Shown here: positions 34,099 through 43,004 of the stretch, piece by piece
Numbering within the stretch: the first letter of the stretch is position 1
How the letters are laid out: every line of letters starts with the position of its first letter
Source: GCA-2708415 sp964351905
GTDB lineage: Bacteria; Pseudomonadota; Alphaproteobacteria; Micavibrionales; Micavibrionaceae
DNA length: 64,000 nucleotides
Assembly (NCBI GenBank): GCA_964351905.1
Contig: CAYGPG010000006.1
Location: 17,280-81,279, forward strand
Direction of reading: 5' to 3'
Program-made: the position numbers and the translations under genes
Notes under the pieces: generated by a model
What the model saw: only the letters and a program-made list of their open reading frames with translations
What the model was told of the DNA's origin: nothing
Database searches by the model: none

Positions 34099-35649
34099 AT
34101 GGAAAATTTTGATTATAATGATTTGGCACAAAAAGCGTTAAAGACAATCCGGTCTTTGGCCAAGGGCAATGGCGCCCAGGAAGATGCTGTTCAATTAAGA
34201 AAAACAGATTATGAAACCATAAAATGTGAAGCCATCACACATTTAGAATTGCACCCCGATATAACCGCAGAAGAGAAAAAAGGACGTGTTAAAGGCAACA
34301 ATGTTTTTTCAGATGCGGCGACCCTTGAAAAAGCAATTAACGATTACGCACAGAATGCCATCAAAAACCCTGAGGTTCGAAAAATTATGGCGAACTCATT
34401 GTTAGAGCGCCCTGACAAAGGGTTTTCATCACATTCTGACTTTTTTGATTTACCTCAATTAACAAAATCTTTTTCTTTAAACGAAACCTGTCGCGCCTGC
34501 GAAGGGCAAGGCCAAAGCACCTGCAGGCAATGCAGTGGAAGGCGCCAAGAACAGTGTTATACTTGTCATGGTAATGGCATAACACCCTGCACTTATTGTC
34601 ACGCAACAGGGACGACGCAAGATGCCAACGGCACGAGGCACCCCTGTAATCAATGCCGTGGAACGTCACAAATGACGTGCCGTATTTGCCAGCGAAAAGG
34701 TCAAGTCCTTTGTCGTCAGTGTAAGGCAACAGGCGCTATAAAATGTAATAACTGTAAGGGGCTAGGTGTGTTTTCAAAAGTGCATCATGTGCAACTGCAG
34801 ATGAAAACAGTTTTTGAGATTGATCGTGCCGCCCTTCCCCATCCGGCCGTTAGAGCCATTGAACGTTCAGGATCGCGTATTGTTGAGAAAAAGCATATTC
34901 GAGTGCAAGGCGAACAAGTAAAACGCGAAGATGGCGGGTTGGCTATTCAATATAGTGTTGAGTTTCCCTATGCCTATCTTATGTGCGGCATTAATGGGCA
35001 GCCGCTTAAAGTTGAGCTGTTTGGATATAATGGCAAGATTATAAAAGTGCCTGCCTTTATTGAAAATATGATTGGCACAAATTTAAGTTTGTTAGAACGC
35101 GCCGCAGAAAAAGAAAACACGCATTCCAATATTATTAAAGCTAGTAAGACACGCATTATTGGGGAAGCGTTATCACTCTCCCTTAACTTACCGAAAAAAG
35201 CAGGATTTTTAAAATTAAAGAAAAGATATCCTGTTGGAGTCAGTAACGAGGGCTTAAAACATTTAATCTTTACCAGTCAAAAAGCAATTAAACAGCTTAC
35301 CTCCAAATCCCGTCATATGGGGTATATGATCGCGGCGGTATTATCACTTGGCCTTAACGGTGCTTATTTCTTTTCAGGTATAAGAGAAATAATTGCGGGC
35401 GCAATTGGTATAGAATTTATATCGGTAGTGGATTTATTGCTTATTGCTATTGGTGTTTTGGTAGGAAATATCATCACAAAGAAAATGATTCAAAGTCCCT
35501 TACAAAAAGCCTTGGGGCATTTAAGTAAAAACCCAAAACCCAAGAAGGTTGTTTTGTGGCCTATAATAATCATAAGCATTGTAACCTTTGCGGTAACTAT
35601 TTTAGGCGCTTTACTCATGGGGCAAATTTCAAGCTGGCCTAACTTTTAA
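34099..35649 (+). CDS. Zinc-finger (DnaJ-CR-like) membrane-anchored protein
   Basis: A 516-residue protein. Residues about 131-228 hold eight CxxC motifs in DnaJ cysteine-rich style: CRAC, CRQC, CYTC, CTYC, CNQC, CRIC, CRQC and CNNC, several followed by GxG. No J domain is present. A middle region (about 230-400) is unassigned. The C-terminal ~115 residues contain three hydrophobic helices (HMGYMIAAVLSLGLNGAYFF, FISVVDLLLIAIGVLVGNII, WPIIIISIVTFAVTILGALL). So a zinc-binding domain is tethered to the membrane. It diverges from mnmE. The function is not established; a chaperone-like or redox role is possible. Confidence 0.8.
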   Translation: MENFDYNDLAQKALKTIRSLAKGNGAQEDAVQLRKTDYETIKCEAITHLELHPDITAEEKKGRVKGNNVFSDAATLEKAINDYAQNAIKNPEVRKIMANSLLERPDKGFSSHSDFFDLPQLTKSFSLNETCRACEGQGQSTCRQCSGRRQEQCYTCHGNGITPCTYCHATGTTQDANGTRHPCNQCRGTSQMTCRICQRKGQVLCRQCKATGAIKCNNCKGLGVFSKVHHVQLQMKTVFEIDRAALPHPAVRAIERSGSRIVEKKHIRVQGEQVKREDGGLAIQYSVEFPYAYLMCGINGQPLKVELFGYNGKIIKVPAFIENMIGTNLSLLERAAEKENTHSNIIKASKTRIIGEALSLSLNLPKKAGFLKLKKRYPVGVSNEGLKHLIFTSQKAIKQLTSKSRHMGYMIAAVLSLGLNGAYFFSGIREIIAGAIGIEFISVVDLLLIAIGVLVGNIITKKMIQSPLQKALGHLSKNPKPKKVVLWPIIIISIVTFAVTILGALLMGQISSWPNF

Positions 35650-35683
35650 TTGCTCTTACAAATAATGACTCTTACAAAACCTA

Positions 35684-35746
35684 ATCGCTCCTGCCTCTAT
35701 AAAGAAGCAGGAGCGATCAAGGGACGTGTGTAGTAAAGGCACACGT
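35684..35746. terminator. Two hairpins between convergent genes
   Basis: ATCGCTCCTGC (35684-35694) pairs perfectly with GCAGGAGCGAT (35707-35717). ACGTGTG (35724-35730) pairs with CACACGT (35740-35746). They are in the gap between convergent genes, so a bidirectional terminator is likely although no long T-run follows. The rest of this gap (35650-35805) also holds an imperfect CATGTTTTA/TAAAACATG pairing. Confidence 0.4.
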
Positions 35747-35805
35747 AACCGATTCACCGCATTTATAACCCCATGTTTTACTTCAAACGCCTGTTATTAT
35801 TATTT

Positions 35806-36351
35806 TTAATGGCGCTGATTTAAAACATGTTCATTCTTACAACTTCTATAAGAAGCGACAGCGAGGGCATAGTTGTCACGTCCTTTTTCAGTTGATCGAA
35901 TTTCTGGTCCAATCTGTACCCGTGCATTACCATTAGTTACTTCCTTAGGGCCGAGGGCAACACGAACTCCAAGAAAAAACCCAAGCGCAGCGGATGCGGC
36001 TTGTTTATCAGCAACATCTTCTTGCTGATAATAGCGGCGTGAACTTGATCCTTGCATATTTGCGCCCGGGGAAAGGCGCGCTGCATGTAGAAGGGAGAGA
36101 CAAGGATCTTTCTTCGCCGGATGAGGAACTTTTTTTGTAAAGGAGAGAGGGGGCTCAGACATTGTGTCCTCGAGAACAATGGCGGAACCAGTCGTAGTCA
36201 CGATGGCCTTTGCAGGCACACCCACCACAAAAAATGCAACAATAAGGAAAGATGTGAAAATACGGATAAGATTAACGCGCGTCTTGGTCTTGAACCTCAA
36301 GACCTTTCCTGCGCGCAATAAGGGAACCCCTTTTTTGTTAAAATTACCAAC
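35806..36351 (-). CDS. Secreted or membrane-anchored hypothetical protein
   Basis: About 181 residues from the ATG at 36349-36351; the open frame begins 24 codons earlier at 36423, but those extra residues look like random sequence. The hydrophobic stretch IRIFTSFLIVAFFVVGVPAKA (about residues 28-48) is a signal peptide or anchor. The rest is polar, with a conserved-looking QAASAALGFFLGVRVALGP segment. A PDZ-like or secretion motif is not evident. Unrecognised family. Confidence 0.6.
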   Translation of the reverse strand, partial: VGNFNKKGVPLLRAGKVLRFKTKTRVNLIRIFTSFLIVAFFVVGVPAKAIVTTTGSAIVLEDTMSEPPLSFTKKVPHPAKKDPCLSLLHAARLSPGANMQGSSSRRYYQQEDVADKQAASAALGFFLGVRVALGPKEVTNGNARVQIGPEIRSTEKGRDNYALAVASYRSCKNEHVLNQRH

Positions 36352-36555
36352 CATGATATCCACTTTGTTTTTTTGCCTGTGTTTACACAGATCATTTATT
36401 AACGGCGCATAACGCCAAACCACACCTTCATTAGATCATGAAAGTTGCAATTATGACAAACATTATCGTTTTGAATTTAGGGCAGATTTATTTGGAATTT
36501 ATATAAAATTTTAAACAGTGATTGACATTTAATTAAATATTACGTAAATAAAAAT

Positions 36556-36987
36556 ATGGCTATAAATAGTGTTTTAACAGCTTTAACGCAATTTGACCTT
36601 GCGGCAAAAGACTTTGTAATCGTTGGCAGTGCTGCCTTGTATTTACATGGGGGTATTAGATTTCCAGATGATCTCGATATTGTCGTGTCAGACGCTATTT
36701 GGAGTTCATTAGCTGAGCAACATGGAAACATTATTAGATCAAGAACCATACCATTTGGAAGACAGCACATTAAATTAGAAATGCCTGTAATGGGATCACC
36801 ACCCGTAATGTTAGATTTTTATAAAGATCCTAAAGATATTGGGCTAGACGAATATTTAGCCGCGCCTTTTAATCACACAGTAAATAAAAATGGCTTAAAC
36901 TTTGCAACCCTAGGCCAAACAAAGGCTATCAAAGCATTAAAAAAGAGACCTAAAGATTTAAAAGACTTAAGAGCATTTACTTTTTAA
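36556..36987 (+). CDS. Nucleotidyltransferase-fold protein (AbiEii-like)
   Basis: A 143-residue protein with the minimal nucleotidyltransferase signature: VGSAALYLHG (GS motif, about residues 24-33) and DDLDIVV (DxD, about residues 38-44). The closing KKRPKDLKDLRAF matches the C-terminal helix of AbiEii/toxin-type and MNT-type NTases. AbiEii toxins pair with AbiEi, which is not seen next door. It may be a stand-alone or degenerate toxin-like gene. The stop is 1 bp from the convergent rho stop. Confidence 0.75.
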   Translation: MAINSVLTALTQFDLAAKDFVIVGSAALYLHGGIRFPDDLDIVVSDAIWSSLAEQHGNIIRSRTIPFGRQHIKLEMPVMGSPPVMLDFYKDPKDIGLDEYLAAPFNHTVNKNGLNFATLGQTKAIKALKKRPKDLKDLRAFTF

Positions 36988-36988
36988 A

Positions 36989-38245
36989 TTACTGATTCAT
37001 ACCGTTGAAGAATTCATCATTATTCTTCGTTTCTTTCATTTTACCAAGAAGGAATTCAACCGCATCAACAGTACCCATTGGGTTAAGAATACGACGTAAG
37101 ACCCACATTTTTTGTAGGGTATCTTTATCAACCAAAAGCTCTTCTTTACGAGTACCAGATTTTTGAATATCAATCGCTGGGAAGACGCGTTTATCAGCAA
37201 TCTTACGGTCCATAACGATTTCAGAGTTACCTGTTCCTTTAAACTCTTCAAAGATCACTTCGTCCATACGGCTACCTGTATCAATCAAAGCCGTAGCAAT
37301 GATGGTTAAAGATCCGCCTTGTTCAACATTACGTGCCGCCCCAAAGAAACGTTTTGGACGTTGAAGCGCATTGGCATCCACACCCCCTGTTAAAACTTTA
37401 CCAGAAGATGGAACGACAGTGTTATAAGCACGCGCCAGACGCGTAATAGAGTCAAGCAAGATCACAACATCACGTTTATGCTCGACCAAGCGTTTTGCTT
37501 TTTCCAAAACCATTTCGGCTACCTGAACGTGACGCGAAGCCGGCTCATCAAAAGTTGAAGAAACAACTTCACCGCGTACCGAACGTGCCATGTCTGTCAC
37601 CTCTTCTGGACGTTCATCAATAAGAAGAACAATCAAATACGCATCAGGATGGTTCGCCGCTATGGAGCTGGCGATATTTTGCAACATAACTGTCTTACCT
37701 GTCCGCGGTGGCGCAACCAAAAGCGAACGCTGACCAAAACCAATCGGCGCAGTCAATTCAATCACACGCTGTGTGTTTGAATTTTTTGTTGGATCATCAA
37801 GCTCCAACTTAATCTTACGATCAGGATAAAGCGGTGTGAGATTATCAAAGTTGATACGGTGGCGCACTTTTTCGGGTGCTTCGCCGTTAATTGTGTTTAC
37901 TTTTAGAAGAGCGAAATAACGCTCAGACTCTTTAGGGGCACGAATTTCACCGTCAACAATATCGCCTGTGCGTAGGCCAAAACGGCGCACCTGTGAGGGT
38001 GATACATAAATATCATCCGGTCCTGGCAAATAATTTTCTTCTGGGGAGCGTAAAAAACCAAACCCATCTTGTAAAACTTCTAAAACACCGCCGCCAGCAA
38101 TCGGCACCCCTTGATCAGCCAATTGTTTCAAAATGGCAAACATCATGTCTTGTTTGCGCATCGTAGAGCAATTTTCAATCTCTAGCTCTTCAGCAAAGGC
38201 CAACAATTCTGATGGGGAGCGTGTTTTAAGTTCCTGTAAATTCAT
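36989..38245 (-). CDS. rho: Rho transcription termination factor
   Basis: A 418-residue hexameric RNA helicase. The RNA-binding N-terminus (GFLRSPEENYLPGPDDIYVSP) and the P-loop (APPRTGKTVMLQN, about residues 179-191) are intact. The Q-loop and R-loop segments are also visible. It is the first gene of the minus-strand rho-hemJ-hemH-hemE region in order toward the left. The gene starts about 185 nt downstream of a predicted promoter, giving a long leader as often seen for autoregulated rho. Confidence 0.97.
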   Translation of the reverse strand: MNLQELKTRSPSELLAFAEELEIENCSTMRKQDMMFAILKQLADQGVPIAGGGVLEVLQDGFGFLRSPEENYLPGPDDIYVSPSQVRRFGLRTGDIVDGEIRAPKESERYFALLKVNTINGEAPEKVRHRINFDNLTPLYPDRKIKLELDDPTKNSNTQRVIELTAPIGFGQRSLLVAPPRTGKTVMLQNIASSIAANHPDAYLIVLLIDERPEEVTDMARSVRGEVVSSTFDEPASRHVQVAEMVLEKAKRLVEHKRDVVILLDSITRLARAYNTVVPSSGKVLTGGVDANALQRPKRFFGAARNVEQGGSLTIIATALIDTGSRMDEVIFEEFKGTGNSEIVMDRKIADKRVFPAIDIQKSGTRKEELLVDKDTLQKMWVLRRILNPMGTVDAVEFLLGKMKETKNNDEFFNGMNQ

Positions 38246-38436
38246 AGTAATCTCTGTCTTTTGGAAATTTTTTAATCCTGTTGATCAGGATTTTAGAAGG
38301 ATGTTATTTTAAGTCTCTGATTTATATGGAAAAATTCTATTTTTCTTACTTAGCGCAAAATTCTTTCTTTTTGCAAGGACGCTTAAAAAAGCGCAATAAA
38401 CTCAACAATGTTCATGAAATCTAAATAAGATAAAAC

Positions 38437-38466
38437 CATATAGCCGCACCACATGGCGGGTGTCAA
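38437..38466 (-). promoter_or_regulatory. Predicted sigma-70 promoter of rho
   Basis: On the minus strand TTGACA (38466-38461) and TATATG (38442-38437) are 18 bp apart. The predicted start would give a leader of about 185 nt. Confidence 0.6.
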
Positions 38467-38484
38467 GTACTTCTTATAATAAAT

Positions 38485-38513
38485 ATTACCATAAAGTTAT
38501 TGATTATGGTAAT
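38485..38513. promoter_or_regulatory. Perfect inverted repeat before the 38519 gene
   Basis: ATTACCATAA (38485-38494) and TTATGGTAAT (38504-38513) form a 10-bp perfect dyad with a 9-nt centre, ending 5 bp before the ATG. It may be an operator. The 38246-38518 gap otherwise holds the rho promoter and A+T-rich DNA. Confidence 0.4.
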
Positions 38514-38518
38514 AAAAT

Positions 38519-39169
38519 ATGTTTACTACGAGTATGTCGCAAAAAAATTTGAGCCCATTAGAAATTAAACAGTTAAATACTCAGCGCGCAAATACGCAAT
38601 CAATAGAGTGTTTAAGGATAGCAGGAATCATTATGGACGATATTGCTACTCATATTTTTAATTGCCGAGATATAAAGGTAACGCCAACGGTATGGGGCGG
38701 AAAACCTGGATTTATATTTGAAAGCAGTGAAAGATCACCCAGTGACAATTTAATTAAATTTTGGAATGCTTTATTACAAGTTAGACTTGAAGAGGGAATT
38801 CAAGCTGACCGTGATGATGAGAATAGAGCTGTTGCATTTTATGCCTTAAACCAAATACCACGTTTTATAGATTTATTCTTTTCGCAAAACTTAAATAAAT
38901 GGCCTTTATCTGATCCAAATGAAAAATCCGAAATAAAAAAAGTTCAGGACATGAGTCCACAAGATTTGATACTTTTAAAACGTGATAGTTATTTAGGTAT
39001 AGAAGACTTGGAAAGAGAATTTAGAGAAGCACAAGAATTAAAGTCTAGAAATTTACTTATGAACTTTCGTTACCTTCCTCATGATCTACATCGTTCTTTG
39101 AATGCTGTAAAATATGCGGCTCAAGGTATTAAAAAATACCCAACCTGGGATGTCTTTAGACTTCAATAA
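38519..39169 (+). CDS. Hypothetical protein
   Basis: A 216-residue protein, helical and polar, with no signal peptide or membrane segment. It has a GGKPGFIFESSERSPSDN segment and a RFIDLFFSQNLNKWPLSDPN segment. I do not recognise the family. It sits between rho and hemJ, against their direction, and ends 2 bp from the hemJ stop. The inverted repeat at 38485-38513 may control it. Confidence 0.65.
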   Translation: MFTTSMSQKNLSPLEIKQLNTQRANTQSIECLRIAGIIMDDIATHIFNCRDIKVTPTVWGGKPGFIFESSERSPSDNLIKFWNALLQVRLEEGIQADRDDENRAVAFYALNQIPRFIDLFFSQNLNKWPLSDPNEKSEIKKVQDMSPQDLILLKRDSYLGIEDLEREFREAQELKSRNLLMNFRYLPHDLHRSLNAVKYAAQGIKKYPTWDVFRLQ

Positions 39170-39171
39170 TA

Positions 39172-39618
39172 TTAAAAAGGTTCCGCAACGGCCATTATAA
39201 CAATTAAAATCATTAATACTGTCGGAGCTTCATTCCAAATTTTATAAAATTTAGCTGAACGGGTATTTTGATCATTCGCAAAATTTTTGCGCCATTTTGA
39301 AAAAACCATGTGAAGGACGCTCATCAAAATCACGAGGGTCAGTTTGGCATGCATCCATCCCTGCTCCATCAGCGCAGTGTTACTCATTAATAACAATAAG
39401 CCTAAAACCCATGTGATGATCATGGCAGGGTTCATGATAAAGCGTAGCAAGCGACGCTCCATCACTTTTAACGTTTCAGATAGCCCAGAGCCTTTTTTCG
39501 CGCCCACATGGTAGACAAATAAACGGGGTAGATAGAGCATTCCTGCCATCCATGCGATCACGGCAATAATATGAAGTGCTTTGAACCAAAGGTAATATTG
39601 TAATATGAATTCTTGCAT
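39172..39618 (-). CDS. hemJ: HemJ, protoporphyrinogen IX oxidase
   Basis: A 148-residue membrane protein with four helices. The start LWFKALHIIAVIAWMAGMLYLPRLFVYHV (broken here as WFKALHIIAVIAWMAG, then MLYLPRLFVYHV) carries the conserved His residues. The last segment ends VAEPF. HemJ oxidises protoporphyrinogen IX in bacteria that lack HemY or HemG. It neighbours hemH and hemE in the usual order. Confidence 0.95.
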   Translation of the reverse strand: MQEFILQYYLWFKALHIIAVIAWMAGMLYLPRLFVYHVGAKKGSGLSETLKVMERRLLRFIMNPAMIITWVLGLLLLMSNTALMEQGWMHAKLTLVILMSVLHMVFSKWRKNFANDQNTRSAKFYKIWNEAPTVLMILIVIMAVAEPF

Positions 39619-39720
39619 AGAATGGTTTTACCACGAAGGGCACATAGTTTCACGGAGTTTTTAAGTATGTCTTTATTATAAATTAAAACATGGCTAACAA
39701 GATCAATTATAAAACTTCAC

Positions 39721-39764
39721 ATACCAGCGAAGGCTGGTATCTAGATCCCATCCTACGATGGGAT
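39721..39764. repeat. Paired-hairpin intergenic repeat, copy 4
   Basis: ATACCAGC-GAAG-GCTGGTAT (39721-39740) and ATCCCATC-CTAC-GATGGGAT (39745-39764) are perfect 8-bp stems with 4-nt loops. The spacer is only 4 nt here (CTAG). It lies between hemJ and hemH. Confidence 0.7.
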
Positions 39765-39808
39765 TTGGTGAATCTAGGTGTTGCTTCGATCCTCTCAATG
39801 ACAAAGGA

Positions 39809-40903
39809 TTATTTGCGATCCCCTTCACGTTGGCTACGCATACAACAATCTTTGAAATTATGGGGGCAGATGGGTTTGCCTTCGAAGGAGATGGTGCGTT
39901 TTTTGTCGCTGTGGCGTAGAACAAGATCACTCAATCCATCGATAAACGCGCCCGATAAGCCCACAGTGGGCACACGGTAAAAATCATGTAAGCCCATTTC
40001 TTCGGCCAGCTCACGATATTCAATTTCAATTTCAACCAAGGTTTCAACATGTTCTTGGGTAAAGGCATGGGGCAAAATAACGACAGGAACGTTATCCTTT
40101 GCCGCTTTTTTCAATGCCTCTTCGGTCGAAGGACCAATCCATTTTAAAGGACCGACGCGAGATTGATAACAAATCTGCCAATCTAAATCTTCCATGCCTA
40201 AAAGTCCCTGAAGATAATCGGCCATTTTTTCAGCAGATTGTTCGCACTGCCATTGGTAAGGATCGCCGTCTTTAATAATCTTTTCAGGTAGGCCGTGCGC
40301 AGAGAATAAAACCCGTGGAACTTTTTTGGTTTCACTTAACGCTTGGATATAAACTTTTTGGATGTTTTCGGCTGAGGCTTCAATAAATCCTTCTTCCCAT
40401 GGATAGCAACAAATAGAAGTTGTTGGTTTATTTAAGTTATATTTCTTAGCGGATAGATCCCATTGTTCAAAGGAAGAGCGGGTCGTCGTGGTTGAAAATT
40501 GAGGGTAAAGGGGGAGCAAAATAATATTATCAGGGGCATATTCTTGCACGTTCATCACCACTTCATCACTCATAGGATGCCAATACCGCATGCAGATAAA
40601 AGTTTTGAAATTTCCTTCGCCTTGCGCATTTAAAAGTTTTTCGAGCGCGTCAGCCTGCACCATTGAATTTTCAAGCAAAGGGGATTTATCACCCAATTCC
40701 GCATAGCTGTCCCCTGCTTCGCGTTTTGAACGGCGGATGGAGATGAGCTTAGCGAGGAAATAACGCACAAAAATAGGCGCGCGGATAATATTTTTATCCA
40801 TAAAGAAATTAAACAAAAACGGTTTAATATTTTCTTTGGAATCAGGGCCACCCAAATTAAAGAGAATGACAGCTATCTTTTTTTGTCTTAAGGCGTCTTC
40901 CAT
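39809..40903 (-). CDS. hemH: HemH, ferrochelatase
   Basis: A 364-residue ferrochelatase that inserts iron into protoporphyrin IX. The catalytic His is in LFSAHGLPEKII and the Glu in HVETLVEIEIEY. The N-terminus ILFNLGGPD is typical. The tail (ICPHNFKDCCM) has three cysteines, raising the chance of a [2Fe-2S] site as in some ferrochelatases, but this needs experiment. It is 3 bp downstream of hemE. Confidence 0.95.
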   Translation of the reverse strand: MEDALRQKKIAVILFNLGGPDSKENIKPFLFNFFMDKNIIRAPIFVRYFLAKLISIRRSKREAGDSYAELGDKSPLLENSMVQADALEKLLNAQGEGNFKTFICMRYWHPMSDEVVMNVQEYAPDNIILLPLYPQFSTTTTRSSFEQWDLSAKKYNLNKPTTSICCYPWEEGFIEASAENIQKVYIQALSETKKVPRVLFSAHGLPEKIIKDGDPYQWQCEQSAEKMADYLQGLLGMEDLDWQICYQSRVGPLKWIGPSTEEALKKAAKDNVPVVILPHAFTQEHVETLVEIEIEYRELAEEMGLHDFYRVPTVGLSGAFIDGLSDLVLRHSDKKRTISFEGKPICPHNFKDCCMRSQREGDRK

Positions 40904-40906
40904 TTT

Positions 40907-41962
40907 TTAAAAATTCCTAATGATTTCACTTAAACGTGCAACATGCTCTGGCGGTGATTCTTTAATCACACCGTGACCTAAATTAAAAATGAAATTTCTT
41001 TCTTGCATGGTTTCTAAAATTTTATTGGCTTCACTTTCCAATGTTTTGCCCCCTGTTAACAAAGTTACGGGGTCTAAATTCCCCTGAAGACAGATATTGT
41101 CAGGGATATTTTGTGATGCCCAATGAAGATCCGCTGAAAAATCAAGCCCAATGGCATTCACATCAACAGCGTTTGCGTAAGAAATAATTTTCTCCCCCGC
41201 ATTACGCGGAAAACTAATAATAGGGATATCAGGGTAAATTTTACGCACAGTTTCAACAATCGACTGAGCAGGCTTTATCGCCCAACGTTCAAAGTTTTGG
41301 ATATTCAATCCCCCTGCCCAGCTATCAAACAATTGGATACTTTCCGCGCCTGCTTCGATTTGTTTGATCAAATAATGACTGGTGGCCTGAACCAAAACAT
41401 CGATTAATTTTTGAAAACTTTCAGGATTTTGATAAGCCCAAATTTTCGTTTTGTCAAAAGTTTTACTGCCGCCCCCTTCAATCATGTAGCACGCCACTGT
41501 CCAAGGCGATCCCGCAAAACCAATCAGCGCAGTATCATCAAAATTTTCATTTTTTAATTTTTCACGGGTAAGGCGCACCGTTTCATAGACAGGGTTTAGA
41601 ACGTCATCAATTTTATCCAGATCAAGGTTTTGAATGTCTTCATCGGATTGCAAAGCTTTGAGCTTTGGCCCCTCTCCTGTTTCAAATTTTAAATCCTGCC
41701 CCAAAGCTTGGGGGATCACCAAGATATCTGAAAATAAAATCGCTGCGCTCATGTTAAAACGTCTGATAGGCTGCATCGTGACTTCAGACGCCTGATCTGG
41801 ATTATAAACCAGATTTAAAAAACCGCCTGCGGTTTGACGAAGCTTCCGATACTCTGGCAGGTACCGGCCAGCTTGGCGCATAAACCAAAAAGGTGTTTGA
41901 TTAACCGGTTTATTTTTTAAAACGGTGAGTAGGGTTTTATCTGATTTATTTTCATTCAACAT
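40907..41962 (-). CDS. hemE: HemE, uroporphyrinogen decarboxylase
   Basis: A 351-residue enzyme that makes coproporphyrinogen III. Landmarks are PFWFMRQAGRYLPEYR and the catalytic Asp region of the barrel start (FSDILVIPQALG), then FAGSPWTVACYMIEG. The C-terminal FNLGHGVIKESPPEHV is typical. In several alphaproteobacteria hemE borders the replication origin, and here a 415-bp gene-free region lies just upstream. Confidence 0.97.
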   Translation of the reverse strand: MLNENKSDKTLLTVLKNKPVNQTPFWFMRQAGRYLPEYRKLRQTAGGFLNLVYNPDQASEVTMQPIRRFNMSAAILFSDILVIPQALGQDLKFETGEGPKLKALQSDEDIQNLDLDKIDDVLNPVYETVRLTREKLKNENFDDTALIGFAGSPWTVACYMIEGGGSKTFDKTKIWAYQNPESFQKLIDVLVQATSHYLIKQIEAGAESIQLFDSWAGGLNIQNFERWAIKPAQSIVETVRKIYPDIPIISFPRNAGEKIISYANAVDVNAIGLDFSADLHWASQNIPDNICLQGNLDPVTLLTGGKTLESEANKILETMQERNFIFNLGHGVIKESPPEHVARLSEIIRNF

Positions 41963-42377
41963 GGAATGTACTTAAGCAGATTACTAAATATTTAAAAAGA
42001 AATAAAAAAAGGTGATGGATAGTATTAGGGGCTGTGTGAATCGAGGATAAAAACTTAACCCCAGTGTTACGCACAATTATTATAAATGCACAAAGCTTGG
42101 TTTATTTAGGAGTCGTATATTTTCATCCCCGTTATAAGATTTATAAAAAATTATCCTTTTCACAAGGCCAATAAATTTTCAAATAAAATTGAATAACTGT
42201 ATGAAATGTCCCTTTTATTTTATCCTAATTTTTACACCGTTTTTACACACAGGAATATAGGTGGAACAAAGATAGGAATGTCTTATATATGAAAATTATA
42301 AACGGCGCGTAAAGTTTGCTATTGCGAATCGATTCGGCATAAGGGACACTTCTTAAAATTAAAAAAACGGACATAAA
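41963..42377. other. Candidate chromosomal replication origin (oriC)
   Basis: A 415-bp gene-free, very A+T-rich region upstream of hemE. In Caulobacter and Rickettsia the origin is next to hemE, with the PPDK-regulator/RP001 homologue on its other side; that homologue is at 45895 here. DnaA-like nonamers one mismatch from TTATNCACA are TTACGCACA (42067-42075) and TTTTACACA (42241-42249). Genes point away from here on both sides. Boxes are weak, so the call rests mainly on synteny and strand layout. No small gene is evident in it. Confidence 0.55.
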
Positions 42378-42989
42378 ATGTTTCAAGATTCATTCAAACT
42401 TATTGAACATGGTGACGCAGCCAAAATTTTGGATCAGCTTAATCCATTACTTGATGGATCCGCGTATGATCCAGCGATTACAAGGATTTTGAGCCATCCT
42501 TTACCTTTTTACGCAGGTTATGATCTGGTGGAAGTCAGTGATTATGACGTTAATCCGCCGCGCCAAACGTCTTTTATATATAAAGGTGATGAAATCACCT
42601 TGTTAAATGGCAAGAATGAGCCAATTTATGAGATCAATAAGAAAGCCCCAATTGCGTTAGATGAGAAAAATATTTTTTTATATGTGCGCTTTTTCTTTCA
42701 TTATGTGCAAGGCCGCTTTGGCAAATTTAACATTGTTGAAAATGTTGAAGAGATCAATTGGAAGGAGGAGCCATCGCCTGCGGGTATGAAAGCCTTAAGC
42801 AAAATGGTTCATGTTTTAAAATTAAAACCCATGCAAGGCGATGAATATCATTTGACCGCCAGTATTGTTTTCAAAGATTCTTTATTCCAAACAGATATTA
42901 AGGTTCAACCCAATGGGCAAGTCGATCTTTTAGACCAAGAATTACTGGTTGAAGATATTCCTGTTCTTGATGATGTGTTTGCGCAGTAA
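42378..42989 (+). CDS. Hypothetical protein (PAS-like size, unassigned)
   Basis: A 203-residue protein without signal peptide or membrane helix. It has alternating hydrophobic and polar segments (FFFHYVQGRFGKFNIVENVEE) that could form one alpha/beta domain, and it ends in DDVFAQ. No family recognised. It is the first rightward gene next to the proposed origin, with a clear gap before the next gene. Confidence 0.65.
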   Translation: MFQDSFKLIEHGDAAKILDQLNPLLDGSAYDPAITRILSHPLPFYAGYDLVEVSDYDVNPPRQTSFIYKGDEITLLNGKNEPIYEINKKAPIALDEKNIFLYVRFFFHYVQGRFGKFNIVENVEEINWKEEPSPAGMKALSKMVHVLKLKPMQGDEYHLTASIVFKDSLFQTDIKVQPNGQVDLLDQELLVEDIPVLDDVFAQ

Positions 42990-43004
42990 TATTTTAGCTA
43001 AATT

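Noticed and set aside
35650..35805. tRNA or small RNA gene in the convergent gap
   Set aside because: Two hairpins only; no cloverleaf, no T-loop GTTCRA pattern. No tRNA or rRNA gene was seen anywhere in the window.
36556..36987. Complete AbiE toxin-antitoxin system
   Set aside because: Only the nucleotidyltransferase-like gene is visible; no AbiEi-like antitoxin next to it.
39690..39980. Plus-strand frame of 96 codons between hemJ and hemH
   Set aside because: Built mainly from the paired-hairpin repeat and antisense to the end of hemH.
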